Source: Nostoc sp. CHAB 5844 (GTDB lineage: Bacteria; Cyanobacteriota; Cyanobacteriia; Cyanobacteriales; Nostocaceae). Taken from it: 64,000 nucleotides of DNA. The stretch covers positions 1 through 64,000 of the forward strand of contig NZ_JAIVFW010000021.1 of NCBI RefSeq assembly GCF_020829595.1. Direction: 5' to 3'. Under the pieces are notes generated by a model. The model saw only the letters and a list, made by a program, of their open reading frames with translations, did not search any database and was not told the DNA's origin. This document shows, one piece after another, positions 1 to 9,539 of this stretch. Each line of letters opens with the position of its first letter. The stretch's first letter is position 1. A program made the position numbers and the translations under genes.

Positions 1-58
1 TTGCTAACCAAGCTGCAATCACGCGACGACGCAAATCCTCGGAGTAAGATACTGGCAT
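1..58 (-). CDS. IS630-type transposase, N-terminal fragment cut by window edge
   Basis: Reading the minus strand from an ATG at 58-56 gives MPVSYSEDLRRRVIAAWLA, the usual opening of the N-terminal helix-turn-helix of IS630-family transposases (a [K/S]YS.DLR.RV..AW pattern). Only 19 codons are in the window; the rest lies to the left. The start is 24 bp beyond the stop of the molybdopterin oxidoreductase on the same strand, so the element's right end must lie between about 59 and 90 or overlap that gene's last codons. Whether the transposase is intact cannot be seen here. Confidence 0.6.
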   Translation of the reverse strand, partial: MPVSYSEDLRRRVIAAWLA

Positions 59-81
59 CGAATCAAACAATTACTTCATAT

Positions 82-2349
82 TTAGGTTATCGTAGTTTGT
101 GGTTCAATTACCTGAAAATTGCTGTAATTGCGTTTTTCCAGCCTTACGACAGCATTGTAATCTGGGACTCCTTCAAGCGATCGCTTACTTTTATCAAGCA
201 GGACATTACCCTCTGGCCAATGGACTTGTAAATTCCCTCTTTGGATAGGTGCAATGTAAATCCTTCCGGCTAACTCACCCAATTCATTCTGCAAAATTAC
301 TTTATCGCCATCTTTTAAATTCAACTTAGCTGCATCAGCAGCATTGATTAAGACAGCCTCACGTAATGCGCCAGTTATGGCATCTTTGCGTTCTTGCACC
401 ATACTATTAAACTGCTTGCCTCGACGTGTAGCTACTAAAAAACAGCCTGCCGGTATTTCTTTTGGTAGAGGCGATAAAGGTGTAAAATGAGCCTTGCGAT
501 CGGGTGTAGCGAAATTCCAACCAAAGCATAAATGGGAACCACCATATTGAAACTGGTCGCCCGCCTGCTTTAAGTGTTGAATACCTGCGTATAGCGGCAC
601 AACTTGGGCAATTTCCTGACGAATAGCCCCAGTATTCTCAAAACCAATCTTCTCTACCAAATCTGGACGCACTCGCTTTGCCAATTCCATAAACACCTCC
701 CACTCTGGAAGCGCCTCGCCAATACGTGGTCCAGGAATTTCTGGGCTGAAAATTATCCGCCGTTCTGTCGTGGTTTCGGTCACTCCTCCTGGTACTTCAT
801 AGCGAGTTGTGGCAGGTAACAACACCACAGTGTCCGCTGGTTCGACTAACATTTGACTAGAAAGCACAATATCCATATGTACTCGTAGCGGTATGCGTTG
901 CAAAGCGCCTTCGACATAATCTGGTTCTGGCAGAACTTCTAAAAAATTCCCTCCTACAGAGAACAACACATCTAACTGCCCTTCGTAAGCAGCATCAATC
1001 ATTTCTGGTGCAATTAAGCCTCTAGTGCCAGGCACTTCAAAACCCCACAACTGACTCAACTCGGCAGCATTTTCTGAGTTGATAGGTTTACCACCAGGAA
1101 ACACCGTCGCGTAACATCCCATCTCTGCGCCGCCTTGCACCCCAGAGTGACCGCGAATAGGCATCAAACCACAGCCTTCCCGTCCGACAAAACCTTTGGT
1201 CAGCGCTAAATTGATGATACTGCGGACATTATCTTCGCCACACTCATGCTGAGTGATGCCCATACTCCACACAAACACAGCTTTATTCGCTGCTGCAACC
1301 ATCTGGGCAAAGGCGTGCATATCATAGCGAGATGCGCCTGAAAGTCTTTCTAATTCTTCCCAAGATTGTTGTTCTAAAGCTGCCTTGAGTTCTGCAAAGC
1401 CTGTAGTGTAATTGTCTACAAATGACTGGTCTAACCATTTATAGGCAATCATGTGTTTGATTGTCCCATTCAAAAATGCCATATCACCACCACCGTTTAC
1501 CAAAAAGAAATCTTCGGCAAACTTAGTCCCAAACAATGCACTTTCCACAATTGAAGGCACCCAATACCTTTCCATGCCTGGTTCACGATAAGTATTAATC
1601 ACCACAATTTTCGTGCCAGCTTTTTTGGCGTAGTGGAGATACTTGACAGTGACCGGTTGATTATTGGCAACATTGGAACCGATAAAAACTAATAAATCAG
1701 TACCTATCCAGTCTTTATAAGAACAAGTGGTTGCCCCCGCACCAACAGATGTTTTCAGTGCTGCGGTACTAGGAGAATGACAGATACGGGCAGCATTATC
1801 AATATTATTACTACCCATTGCGCGTACAGCTTTTTGGGTAGTGTAATAAGTTTCGTTTACAGTACCCCGACTAGTAATGTAAAAACTGAGTCTGTCTGGT
1901 GTAGTAGCGCGGATACGGCTGGCAATTACATCTAAAGCTTCATCCCAGCTAACGCGACGAAAACCTTTTTCGCCTCGTTGACGCATCATAGGATAGGGAA
2001 GCCGCCCCAAGTCACGTAATTGAGAACTTTTTTGGGCTTGTAATTGCGATACATCTTGAAGTAAGTGCGAATCAAAAGCTGGCATGGTGTTCATTCGCAA
2101 CAACCGCAACCTAACATTGCAGAGATGGATACCATCTAGTGTCCAATCTTTCATCCCTGTTGTACCTAAAGCACAGCCATCACACACACCCTGGTTGAGG
2201 ATATTCCAGGCGTAAGGTAGTTTGTCGCGTGATAACCAAATTGCCCGAAATACTTCCCAGTAGTTGTTGGGGTACTGTTCGCCAATGCCAAAGGGCTTCC
2301 AACTCGCCCAGTGCTGAGGTGTCCAATATTTCTTGGGTTTAGGCAGCAT
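82..2349 (-). CDS. FdhF/YdeP-type molybdopterin oxidoreductase
   Basis: A 755-aa protein of the DMSO-reductase superfamily, FdhF/YdeP branch. The family binds bis-molybdopterin guanine dinucleotide and is often annotated formate dehydrogenase alpha subunit, although the substrate is usually unproven. Visible marks: a cysteine cluster near residues 55-80 (CDGC, then LCNVRL), a cofactor segment with ARICHSPST near residue 190 whose Cys is the likely Mo ligand, DLLVFIGSNVANNQP near 220, and a C-terminal molydopterin-dinucleotide-binding domain with LKDGDKVILQNELGELAG near 700. No signal peptide is seen, so it should be cytoplasmic. No fdhD, iron-sulfur or diaphorase partner lies next to it, so the electron partner is unknown. 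Confidence 0.85.
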   Translation of the reverse strand: MLPKPKKYWTPQHWASWKPFGIGEQYPNNYWEVFRAIWLSRDKLPYAWNILNQGVCDGCALGTTGMKDWTLDGIHLCNVRLRLLRMNTMPAFDSHLLQDVSQLQAQKSSQLRDLGRLPYPMMRQRGEKGFRRVSWDEALDVIASRIRATTPDRLSFYITSRGTVNETYYTTQKAVRAMGSNNIDNAARICHSPSTAALKTSVGAGATTCSYKDWIGTDLLVFIGSNVANNQPVTVKYLHYAKKAGTKIVVINTYREPGMERYWVPSIVESALFGTKFAEDFFLVNGGGDMAFLNGTIKHMIAYKWLDQSFVDNYTTGFAELKAALEQQSWEELERLSGASRYDMHAFAQMVAAANKAVFVWSMGITQHECGEDNVRSIINLALTKGFVGREGCGLMPIRGHSGVQGGAEMGCYATVFPGGKPINSENAAELSQLWGFEVPGTRGLIAPEMIDAAYEGQLDVLFSVGGNFLEVLPEPDYVEGALQRIPLRVHMDIVLSSQMLVEPADTVVLLPATTRYEVPGGVTETTTERRIIFSPEIPGPRIGEALPEWEVFMELAKRVRPDLVEKIGFENTGAIRQEIAQVVPLYAGIQHLKQAGDQFQYGGSHLCFGWNFATPDRKAHFTPLSPLPKEIPAGCFLVATRRGKQFNSMVQERKDAITGALREAVLINAADAAKLNLKDGDKVILQNELGELAGRIYIAPIQRGNLQVHWPEGNVLLDKSKRSLEGVPDYNAVVRLEKRNYSNFQVIEPQTTIT

Positions 2350-2853
2350 AACTAAAAATGTATAAATAAATTACTCTATATAAAACTAATTTGCCAGATT
2401 CACGCACAGCATTTAAATATACCTAATTAATCTTTATTTTGTTTTTTAGACTGAGGTTGAAACCGCTGCTATGATACTATCTTTATTTACAAATAAGTAT
2501 AACTTTTGATAGATGCTATATTTTCTTAGTTACGTTAGTACATTCTAATTTCTAGCTCTAAGTGTTTGTATCTTTTGATATATGACTATTTAATAGAACT
2601 AAATATAAACTTACGTTATCGGCTAGAATCCTACTTAAGAAATTATTATTCACAGATAAACACTGATAAGTTATCAGTGTTTATCTGGTTACTTAAAAAA
2701 ATTTTCTTCAAAGAAATATAAATAAAAACTTATAAATAAAAACTATAGATGTCTAAAATAAGTTTTTGCTGAGATAGTAAGTCGTCTGAAAGATAAAATG
2801 TCAGAATGCTATCGTAAAGGCAAAATTATTTTCTCAAGTTTGAGGAAAGTGCT
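2350..2853. other. AT-rich divergent promoter spacer with a palindrome
   Basis: About 500 bp separate two divergent genes (oxidoreductase on minus, aldolase on plus). The DNA is very AT-rich with no convincing reading frame. Its one clear structure is the 35-nt palindrome at 2653-2687. The aldolase ATG at 2854 is preceded by a GAGGA Shine-Dalgarno-like stretch near 2842. Confidence 0.6.
2653..2687. repeat. Perfect 17-bp inverted repeat, 1-nt centre
   Basis: The arm CAGATAAACACTGATAA (2653-2669) is followed by one G and its exact reverse complement (2671-2687). No T-tract follows on either strand, so it is not a typical intrinsic terminator. It lies in a divergent promoter spacer and could be an operator or a small dispersed palindrome. 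Function is unknown. Confidence 0.8.
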
Positions 2854-3936
2854 ATGACTACTACGTTGATAGAGGCTAATTCTATCGAGTCATGGTTGGG
2901 TAAAGAAGCGGAAGACCTGCTGAATTACAAAGCCAAGGTTTCTCAAGATTTATTGCATTTACCAGGGCCAGACTTTGTAGATCGAGTCTGGCTTAATAGC
3001 GATCGCAATCCTCAAGTTTTGCGTAATCTTCAACAACTTTATTCTACAGGTCGTCTGGCAAATACTGGCTATCTCTCAATTCTGCCAGTTGACCAAGGCA
3101 TTGAACACTCAGCAGGTGCATCTTTTGCACCAAATCCCATATACTTTGACCCAGAAAATATCGTCAAATTAGCAATAGCAGGTGGTTGTAATGCTGTTGC
3201 TACAACTTTGGGAGTATTAGGTATTGTCTCACGCAAATATGCTCACAAAATTCCCTTTATTGTCAAAATCAACCATAACGAACTCTTAACCTTTCCCAAT
3301 CAATTTGATCAAGTATTATTTGCCAGTGTCGAGCAAGCTTGGAATTTAGGTGCAGTAGCAATAGGCGCAACAATTTACTTTGGTTCCGAACAATCAACTA
3401 GACAAATCCAAGAAATTAGTCATGCTTTTGAACGCGCCCATGAATTGGGAATGGTGACAATTCTTTGGTGCTATTTGCGTAATAACGCTTTCAAACAAGA
3501 TAAAGATTATCATCTTGCTGCTGACTTAACTGGACAAGCGAATCATTTGGGCGTAACCATTGAAGCCGACATTATTAAACAAAAATTACCTGAATGTAAT
3601 AATGGTTATGGTGCTGTTGTCAAAGCCACAGGTCAAAGTTACGGCAAAACAAATGAGCGAGTTTATACAGAATTAACAACTGATCACCCAATAGATTTGG
3701 CGCGTTATCAAGTACTAAATTGCTACGCGGGACGGGCAGGATTAATTAATTCTGGTGGCGCATCTGGTAAAAATGATTTTGCCGAAGCGGTACGCACTGC
3801 TGTAATTAACAAACGGGCTGGTGGTACAGGATTAATTTCCGGACGTAAAGCTTTCCAGCGTCCGTTTGAAGAAGGTGTGAAACTATTTCACGCCATTCAA
3901 GATGTTTATTTATCAGACGATGTAACCATAGCTTAA
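2854..3936 (+). CDS. Class I fructose-bisphosphate aldolase (DhnA type)
   Basis: A 360-aa cytoplasmic enzyme of the class I, DhnA/FbaB-type aldolases, which use a Schiff-base lysine to cleave or form fructose 1,6-bisphosphate (glycolysis, gluconeogenesis, Calvin cycle). Recognisable segments are [15 protein letters not shown] near residue 78, [10 protein letters not shown] near 133, [14 protein letters not shown] near 168, and [12 protein letters not shown] near 253 carrying the probable Schiff-base Lys. A C-terminal phosphate-binding part reads NSGGASG and [14 protein letters not shown]. Length fits the family. It ends in a clear intrinsic terminator and precedes a ROK sugar kinase on the same strand, suggesting a hexose/hexose-phosphate theme. 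Confidence 0.9.
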   Translation: MTTTLIEANSIESWLGKEAEDLLNYKAKVSQDLLHLPGPDFVDRVWLNSDRNPQVLRNLQQLYSTGRLANTGYLSILPVDQGIEHSAGASFAPNPIYFDPENIVKLAIAGGCNAVATTLGVLGIVSRKYAHKIPFIVKINHNELLTFPNQFDQVLFASVEQAWNLGAVAIGATIYFGSEQSTRQIQEISHAFERAHELGMVTILWCYLRNNAFKQDKDYHLAADLTGQANHLGVTIEADIIKQKLPECNNGYGAVVKATGQSYGKTNERVYTELTTDHPIDLARYQVLNCYAGRAGLINSGGASGKNDFAEAVRTAVINKRAGGTGLISGRKAFQRPFEEGVKLFHAIQDVYLSDDVTIA

Positions 3937-3963
3937 ACTTGGGCAATTAGATAATAAATTAAA

Positions 3964-3997
3964 GAAGGAAGGTGAATATTGATCATCTTCCTTTTTA
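3964..3997 (+). terminator. Intrinsic terminator of the aldolase gene
   Basis: The stem GGAAGGTGA pairs with TCATCTTCC (one G-T wobble) and is followed by TTTTTAT, 28 nt after the aldolase stop. This is a conventional rho-independent terminator. Confidence 0.75.
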
Positions 3998-4042
3998 TAT
4001 AGCTTTAGACACCTAGATTAGGACAATTGAAACTCAAGAAAA

Positions 4043-4068
4043 TAGAGACGTGAATACTCACGTCTCTA
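4043..4068. repeat. Dispersed palindrome TAGAGACGTGA-N4-TCACGTCTCTA
   Basis: A perfect 11-bp inverted repeat with a 4-nt loop between the aldolase and the ROK kinase. It shares its outer arm (TAGAGACGT) with the palindrome at 25432-25460 and is probably a member of a dispersed repeat family. Confidence 0.75.
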
Positions 4069-4165
4069 CCAAAAAATTTGTTTAAATATCTGCAAATTTA
4101 TTGTTGCTGGGCTAGTAAGCTTAATAAGCAAGCGATCGCTTTTAGACTAAGTATTCTTCAGATAA

Positions 4166-5137
4166 ATGACATTAATCCTAGCTCTAGATTTTGGTGGTAC
4201 TAAGTTAGCAGCAGCAGTGACTCAAGTTGGTACTGATGAATGGTTGCGTTATGAACGTCGTCTATCACCAATAAATGGTAATGCTACCACTGATTTAGAG
4301 ATTATGCGATCGCTCATCCATAATTTACTCCAAGACGAAACGCCAAATGCAATTGGTGTCAGTTTTGGCGGCCCTGTAGACGCTACCACCGGAACTGTCC
4401 GACTCTCTCATCATGTCTCTGGCTGGGAAAATATTCCACTTAAGGACTTACTAGAGAAAGAATTTGGTGTATCTGCCAGTGTAGACAACGATGCGAATGT
4501 TGCCGCTTTAGGTGAACATCGTTTTGGTGCTGGTAAGGAATACGATAGTTTGTTTTACATTACCATCAGCACTGGTGTAGGTGGTGGTTGGATACTCAAC
4601 GGTAAACCTTGGCGCGGTAACGCAGGTATGGCTGGTGAAATTGGACACATGGTTGTTAATCCTGCGGGGCCAGTGTGTTTATGTGGTAAACAAGGATGCA
4701 TAGAACGGTTGGCATCTGGCCCTTACATGGCACAGGATGCGAAAGAGTATTTATTGAAAGAAGCAAATCACTTCCAAGGTAAAAAATTACGTACCTTGGT
4801 AAATGACAATTTAGATTTGATTACCGGAAAAATTATCAGTGAAGCGGCAGCACAAGGAGACGAGTTAGCAATAAATATTTTGCAAGGTGGTGCTTTGGCT
4901 TTAGGTATGGGTATTGGTAATGTAGCGAATTTGATTAACCCACAACGATTTATTTTAGGTGGTAGTGTGACGAAATCTGGAGAAATTTGGTGGAAGACTG
5001 TACAGAAGACAGCGCGTAATACAGCATTACCAGAAATCGATTTTGAAATTGTCCCTGCGGCTTTGGGTGATGATGCACCACTGTGGGGCGCTGTGGCTTT
5101 AGCGGAAACAATTTTAATAGAAAGAATTCAGGAGTAA
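4166..5137 (+). CDS. ROK-family sugar kinase (glucokinase-like)
   Basis: A 323-aa ROK (repressor, ORF, kinase) family protein without the N-terminal winged helix, hence a kinase and not a repressor. The N-terminal phosphate-binding motif LALDFGGTKLA is at residues 4-14. DNDANVAALGEHRFGAG near 110 holds the substrate/catalytic Asp, STGVGGGWI near 133 is the second phosphate motif, and GEIGHMVVNPAGPVCLCGKQGCIE near 155-180 is the ROK signature with its zinc ligands (His and three Cys). It would phosphorylate glucose or a related hexose with ATP in the cytoplasm. The exact sugar cannot be told from sequence. Confidence 0.88.
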   Translation: MTLILALDFGGTKLAAAVTQVGTDEWLRYERRLSPINGNATTDLEIMRSLIHNLLQDETPNAIGVSFGGPVDATTGTVRLSHHVSGWENIPLKDLLEKEFGVSASVDNDANVAALGEHRFGAGKEYDSLFYITISTGVGGGWILNGKPWRGNAGMAGEIGHMVVNPAGPVCLCGKQGCIERLASGPYMAQDAKEYLLKEANHFQGKKLRTLVNDNLDLITGKIISEAAAQGDELAINILQGGALALGMGIGNVANLINPQRFILGGSVTKSGEIWWKTVQKTARNTALPEIDFEIVPAALGDDAPLWGAVALAETILIERIQE

Positions 5138-5260
5138 GAAACTAGAATTCAGAATTGAATTAATAGCACAAGCGTAGCTGAATAAATAATGAAACACTCG
5201 CGCGTAATTGAAAATTTAGTGGTGCTTCTAGGTAGTGGATTTTTCTCCTAATTATTGATT

Positions 5261-5282
5261 CTGCATTCTGCATTCTGCATTC
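5261..5282. repeat. Heptamer tandem repeat (ATTCTGC x3)
   Basis: Three consecutive ATTCTGC units. This is one of several seven-base tandem arrays in the window, of the short tandemly repeated (STRR) type known from heterocystous cyanobacteria. Confidence 0.8.
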
Positions 5283-5286
5283 TTCT

Positions 5287-5583
5287 TTAATGTCTAAATA
5301 ATGTTCTTAAAATCTGCCAAGGATAATCCAAGAAGGAAGAAACAATACAAAAAAAACCAGGAAAAAATACTGGCTCAATTTCTACATCTGACATAATTTT
5401 TTCGAGTTCAACATCACTCAGTGGTTCCTCCCATAGTCCATGTTCTACAAGGTTATTGGCATGAAAAATTATGCGCTCGCGCAAAAAATTTAACTGCTCA
5501 TCCCGTGGTAATGCGGGTAGTCGAATCGTCAAGGGAAAGTTACCAAAGAAAACCACTACTTTTCCTAAGTGATGTTTTTGCAT
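5287..5583 (-). CDS. Hypothetical protein, 98 aa
   Basis: A 98-aa frame starting at an ATG with sound amino-acid composition. It has a basic N-terminus, an acidic middle (SDVELEKIMSDVEIEP near residues 56-71), and a hydrophobic, aromatic C-terminus (VFFPGFFCIVSSFLDYPW). I do not recognise a family. The hydrophobic stretch is too short and broken to call a membrane segment firmly. It lies alone between the ROK kinase and comEC. Confidence 0.5.
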   Translation of the reverse strand: MQKHHLGKVVVFFGNFPLTIRLPALPRDEQLNFLRERIIFHANNLVEHGLWEEPLSDVELEKIMSDVEIEPVFFPGFFCIVSSFLDYPWQILRTLFRH

Positions 5584-5870
5584 ATTTTTTATATTTTTTT
5601 AACTAGTTTAGGATAGGTTTTGAATAGTTACTCTTTTTCTTATAACTTTGTTGCATTTTTTCTACCTCATCATAAATACTACAAAAATTGAAACGATCAG
5701 ATCCTCGACTTCTTAAAGAAGTCGGGGATCTCTTGATTTACGAATGATTTTTTCTATTTAGGGCAGTGTTCCACTACTTATTCATCCGCCACTCATACAA
5801 AATTTATACTGAATTTTATCCGGGCGAATGACCGTTCGCCCGTACAGCTTCCGAATTATATTTGATAACT
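5584..5870. other. Spacer with dispersed palindrome
   Basis: The spacer downstream of comEC and upstream of the 98-aa gene. It carries the 34-nt palindrome family at 5699-5732 (GATCCTCGACTTCTT / AAGAAGTCGGGGATC), copies of which also lie at about 30663 and 31982. The strand-internal hairpin could serve as a terminator for comEC, which ends at 5871. Confidence 0.6.
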
Positions 5871-8216
5871 TTACAAGACTGATGATTTATTTTCGGTTTC
5901 TTGGATAAATGATTCAAACTGACCATTAGGTGTCCATTGAATAGCACCATCGCGTCCTGTTAAAAAGACTTGTGTTGTGTTTTTATTAAGTTCAGTAGTG
6001 ATTTTTGGATCAAGATTAGTAGAGGTAGCGATCGCTACTTTTGGTTGAAACAATTTAATCAAATCTTTCAAAGATTCTGGGCTACACCACAACACTTGCG
6101 GACTAGGTAAACTTCCCGTCTTAGCTAATCTTTCTATTTCTTGAGGTTCAACATCACCTACTAATAACCAAGTTTGATTTTGAATTTGTAAATATAACAC
6201 AGGTAGTTGCTCTTTAATTAATTGTGCAACTGTTAAACCTGTAACAACTTGTTGTCCTGGTACTACAGATTGATAGATACCTTGATGCTTTTGAATTTCC
6301 TGTTGAATCTCATTACTAGCAAGGCTAGTTTCTGGCTTGAGAGAATATTTGTAGAAATTTTTGATTGGTAGGCTTTGCATTACTTCCAACCAAGCATTAC
6401 TCTCACTATTGTCAAAATCACTAGCGATCGCCCATTCAATTTTATTCACACCTTGTTGTTGCAAAAACGGTACAATTGTGTAACGTCCTGTACCTTCATC
6501 GCCACTGTTAATTAAAGTGATATTTCCTTTGTCTTGAATCACTACAACTGGTTCTGCGCCAGCTTCTAAGACTGTTACCCGAAATAATGTATTTGCCGAA
6601 TGCCAAGCTGGGACAAGTATTAAACCAAATGCCATTAAACCAGCAAACCACCAGCGTTGTTGCCACCATTTAACTAAGCAAATCAAAACAATTAAAGCAT
6701 AAACTGCTAACATCTGCCAAGTTGAAATACTACCGACAACTAATGAGTTTCCTGGCAAATTACTAAAAAATTTTACTAACTGAATGAGCCAATCACTAGG
6801 ATAGTGCAGTAACCCAGCTATTTTACTGCCAATACTAGGGGATGTTAATGCGGCGATCGCACTAATAATTCCCCCTATACTAATAACTGAAATAAATGGT
6901 GTAGTAATCATATTCAGCAGCAAACTGTAAGCAGGTACTACTCCAAATACCGAAAGTTGCACCGGTAAAGTCCAAATTGTCGCCGCTAAAGGTACAGCAA
7001 TTAAAGAAGCGATCGCAGGTGGCAACCAACTGAGTTTTTTAGTTATCGCAGGTACAGTCACAATTAATCCTAATGTTGCTAAAAAACTCAGTTGAAAACC
7101 TAAATCCCAAATCCACAAAGGGTTAAATAATAATATTAATGTTGCTGCTAATAATAATGAACCAAATTGTTTTACTTTCCTATCTAATAACAAACCAACT
7201 AATGCAGCACTACCCATAATTACCGCTCGCAGTACCGCAGGTTGAAATCCTGATAAGCTGAGGAAAATCATTAAACCTAAAAAACCAAAAGTGAATTGGG
7301 TTAGCTTATTTGTACGTTTTGTTAGCTGTAATATTACACCCAAAATTAACGAAGTTTGAAACCCAGATGCAGCCAAAGCATGAGCCATGCCTGCTTTGAC
7401 AAACAAATCACGAATATCGTAGGGTAAATCAACAGCTTTGCTACCCAAAACCATTGCACTTACCAGCGGCCCTACGGGTATTCCTAAACTTCCAACTAGC
7501 GATTTTAAAATTCGCTCCCGGACTTGCCACCATCCCCATTTATTTTCATCATTAACAATATTTATCTGCCGTCCAATCAAACCAGCAAATGATCCTTCCT
7601 GCCTGAGATACTTTTGAAAATCGAAAGCACCAGGGTTAGAAGCTGCTTTTGGTTTATATAAAATTCCAGTTACAGCAATTTCTTGACCAGGATGTAACCC
7701 AGTAGCTTGCAGTAGTGGTAAAGTCACATATAACTTACCTGTGACACCTTTTGATACACTTGCTGGGCCTTTGCCATTTTTAACTTCATCTAACTGAGTC
7801 GCTGCTAACCAAAATTGTCCGCGTTGACTGCGAGTTAAGCGGGGATTACTTTCTACTTCGCCGCGAACAATGACTAGTTGTTCTTGATTTGCAACATTAT
7901 CTGCTGGAACGAATTGACTAATATCTTTTACACTTGGTTGTGGCGATCGCAATTGCAAATACATAGTTGCCAGCAATCCTACCAAACCAGCAATCAGCCA
8001 GATGCGCGGATGAGGAAATGATTCCCAAATATTTGCTGTAGCTTTACTTTTGCTTCCAGTACTTTCTTGTGGCTGAGGTGGAGTTTTGCGTTTTCTCAAA
8101 AAAATTGCTCCCAGTATCGCCAGAATTAAAATCCACACCCCACCCCAAGGAACGGCTGTAAACAACAACCCGAAAATATAACCTAAGCAAATAATCACGC
8201 CGCTCGTCTGAATCAT
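5871..8216 (-). CDS. comEC: ComEC/Rec2-type DNA-uptake channel
   Basis: A 781-aa polytopic membrane protein of the ComEC/Rec2 family, the inner-membrane channel for single-stranded DNA in natural transformation. Order: two to three N-terminal membrane helices (residues 1-90), a DUF4131/OB-like periplasmic region (about 100-230), the Competence domain with around eight helices (GMAHALAASGFQTSLILG near 277, then LSGFQPAVLRAVIMG near 320), and a C-terminal metallo-beta-lactamase-like domain (about 565-770). In that last domain the usual HxHxDH motif is absent: the equivalent stretch reads ASDFDNSESNA. Nuclease activity of this domain is therefore doubtful; transport may be kept. Confidence 0.88.
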   Translation of the reverse strand: MIQTSGVIICLGYIFGLLFTAVPWGGVWILILAILGAIFLRKRKTPPQPQESTGSKSKATANIWESFPHPRIWLIAGLVGLLATMYLQLRSPQPSVKDISQFVPADNVANQEQLVIVRGEVESNPRLTRSQRGQFWLAATQLDEVKNGKGPASVSKGVTGKLYVTLPLLQATGLHPGQEIAVTGILYKPKAASNPGAFDFQKYLRQEGSFAGLIGRQINIVNDENKWGWWQVRERILKSLVGSLGIPVGPLVSAMVLGSKAVDLPYDIRDLFVKAGMAHALAASGFQTSLILGVILQLTKRTNKLTQFTFGFLGLMIFLSLSGFQPAVLRAVIMGSAALVGLLLDRKVKQFGSLLLAATLILLFNPLWIWDLGFQLSFLATLGLIVTVPAITKKLSWLPPAIASLIAVPLAATIWTLPVQLSVFGVVPAYSLLLNMITTPFISVISIGGIISAIAALTSPSIGSKIAGLLHYPSDWLIQLVKFFSNLPGNSLVVGSISTWQMLAVYALIVLICLVKWWQQRWWFAGLMAFGLILVPAWHSANTLFRVTVLEAGAEPVVVIQDKGNITLINSGDEGTGRYTIVPFLQQQGVNKIEWAIASDFDNSESNAWLEVMQSLPIKNFYKYSLKPETSLASNEIQQEIQKHQGIYQSVVPGQQVVTGLTVAQLIKEQLPVLYLQIQNQTWLLVGDVEPQEIERLAKTGSLPSPQVLWCSPESLKDLIKLFQPKVAIATSTNLDPKITTELNKNTTQVFLTGRDGAIQWTPNGQFESFIQETENKSSVL

Positions 8217-8528
8217 AAAGCAATTAAAATACTCAACTGGGAAGCACTCAAGAAAAATATTGATGCTTTTGGTGCAGTATATAGCAAAGTGCTGAGTACT
8301 GAGTTGAAAATAGGGAACATAGATAAAGAAAAATTACTATTGATCCTAAGTAAAACTGATGAAACTGGCAGAATGCTTCGAGGATTACAAAAGTCTCTGA
8401 AAGCAAAAATAGGGGATAGGGACTAGGAAGTAAGCACAGGGTTGAGAGGGAAGAAGACAGAGCCAAGATGTGAGAAATAATTTATAGAATTTCTCACCCC
8501 TAGCCTCTAGCCTCTAACCCCTAGCCCC
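8217..8528. other. Spacer with CTAGCCT-type heptamers
   Basis: Mostly featureless DNA between comEC and the saccharopine-dehydrogenase-like gene, both on minus. The right end (about 8500-8528) is a heptamer array of CTAGCCT/CTAACCC units just beyond the stop of the neighbouring gene. The plus strand is open for about 70 codons without an ATG; it is not called as a gene. Confidence 0.5.
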
Positions 8529-9539
8529 TTACTTCACAAACTGAGGCATGATTTCAGCAGCGGTAAAGATGCCGTAATTACCGCGTTGATGTAGTTGTAT
8601 ACCAGCTTTGAGATAACCAAAAGCAGGGCCGCAGACATTTGCTGCCATGCTGGTTTCATCGCCTAATGTAAATGTATGGGTGGAAATCTTACCTTCAAAG
8701 GTGCGCCCTGTGACTTTAACATTGGTGCTGAGGGGCTTTTTGGGATTGCGGGTATCAACTACACCACCAACAGTCACGCGATCGCGTTCTACTATTCCTG
8801 CTAACTCTAACATGACATCATCGGCGTGTTCCATGTTCTCTAAGGTAAGCACACCATTTGTTTTATCTAGTAATGCTTGTACCTCTGCATCAGTCATTGC
8901 CCGTGCAGTTTCTACGGTATAACCAGGCATATGACCAATATCTTCTCGAACAGTGGCGCGGTAAGCTTCCCAGTTAGCAATACCTACACCAAAGGTAATT
9001 TCTACTTTATGAATTTCGGCGTAGCTTTGGGCGGCTAGGGCGGCAGCAGCAGTTAATAGTCCAGGGGTTGCACCACAGCCTGTCATGTAGGTAATGCCTG
9101 CGGCTTGCAGTTCTTCTTTCATTGCAATTAACTGTTCTACCGCACTGGTGCGCTTGATTGCATCTACTAAAACACCACGCCAACCAGATTTGATAAACTG
9201 TCGGGCTACAGAAGGAATAAAATCGTTGGGTAGGTTAGGCAATGCCAAAAAGTACCCATCTACAGGTTGGGCGCTATCGATTAAATCTTGAATACTATTG
9301 TTGGTTAATGTACCGACTGGTTCTAAATAACCTATAGAACCTTGAGACTGATAAGTAGCAATGCAATCTTGAAAATTTAAACCACGAGCAGCATAAGCAT
9401 AGCCTTTTTGATCTGCTACTGCTACTAAAGTCATTTCTCGTTTACCAGCAAGTACCTTAGCGGCTGCTTGTCCGAGTCCGCCAAAACCCAGTACTCCTAC
9501 GCGTAACGCTGGCGCAATATTGAGATTTTCTGTACTCAT
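8529..9539 (-). CDS. Saccharopine dehydrogenase-like oxidoreductase
   Basis: A 336-aa protein with an N-terminal Rossmann fold ([18 protein letters not shown] near residue 15) and a saccharopine-dehydrogenase-like organisation. A second conserved stretch is [24 protein letters not shown] near residue 150. Cyanobacteria carry a conserved single-copy family of this type, and the substrate is not established. I chose the ATG at 9539 rather than the TTG two codons earlier. It stands alone: upstream is a 470-bp spacer, downstream comEC on the same strand about 310 bp away. Confidence 0.75.
   Translation of the reverse strand: MSTENLNIAPALRVGVLGFGGLGQAAAKVLAGKREMTLVAVADQKGYAYAARGLNFQDCIATYQSQGSIGYLEPVGTLTNNSIQDLIDSAQPVDGYFLALPNLPNDFIPSVARQFIKSGWRGVLVDAIKRTSAVEQLIAMKEELQAAGITYMTGCGATPGLLTAAAALAAQSYAEIHKVEITFGVGIANWEAYRATVREDIGHMPGYTVETARAMTDAEVQALLDKTNGVLTLENMEHADDVMLELAGIVERDRVTVGGVVDTRNPKKPLSTNVKVTGRTFEGKISTHTFTLGDETSMAANVCGPAFGYLKAGIQLHQRGNYGIFTAAEIMPQFVK

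Noticed and set aside
82-231. Short plus-strand frame at the window start
   Set aside because: It is the antisense of the molybdopterin oxidoreductase and of the IS630 transposase start.
8219-8430. A 70-codon open stretch on plus (KVLSTELKIGNIDKEKLLLIL and on)
   Set aside because: No start codon is in place and part of it lies on heptamer-like DNA; the composition is AT-driven. It could be a decayed gene but I cannot support it.
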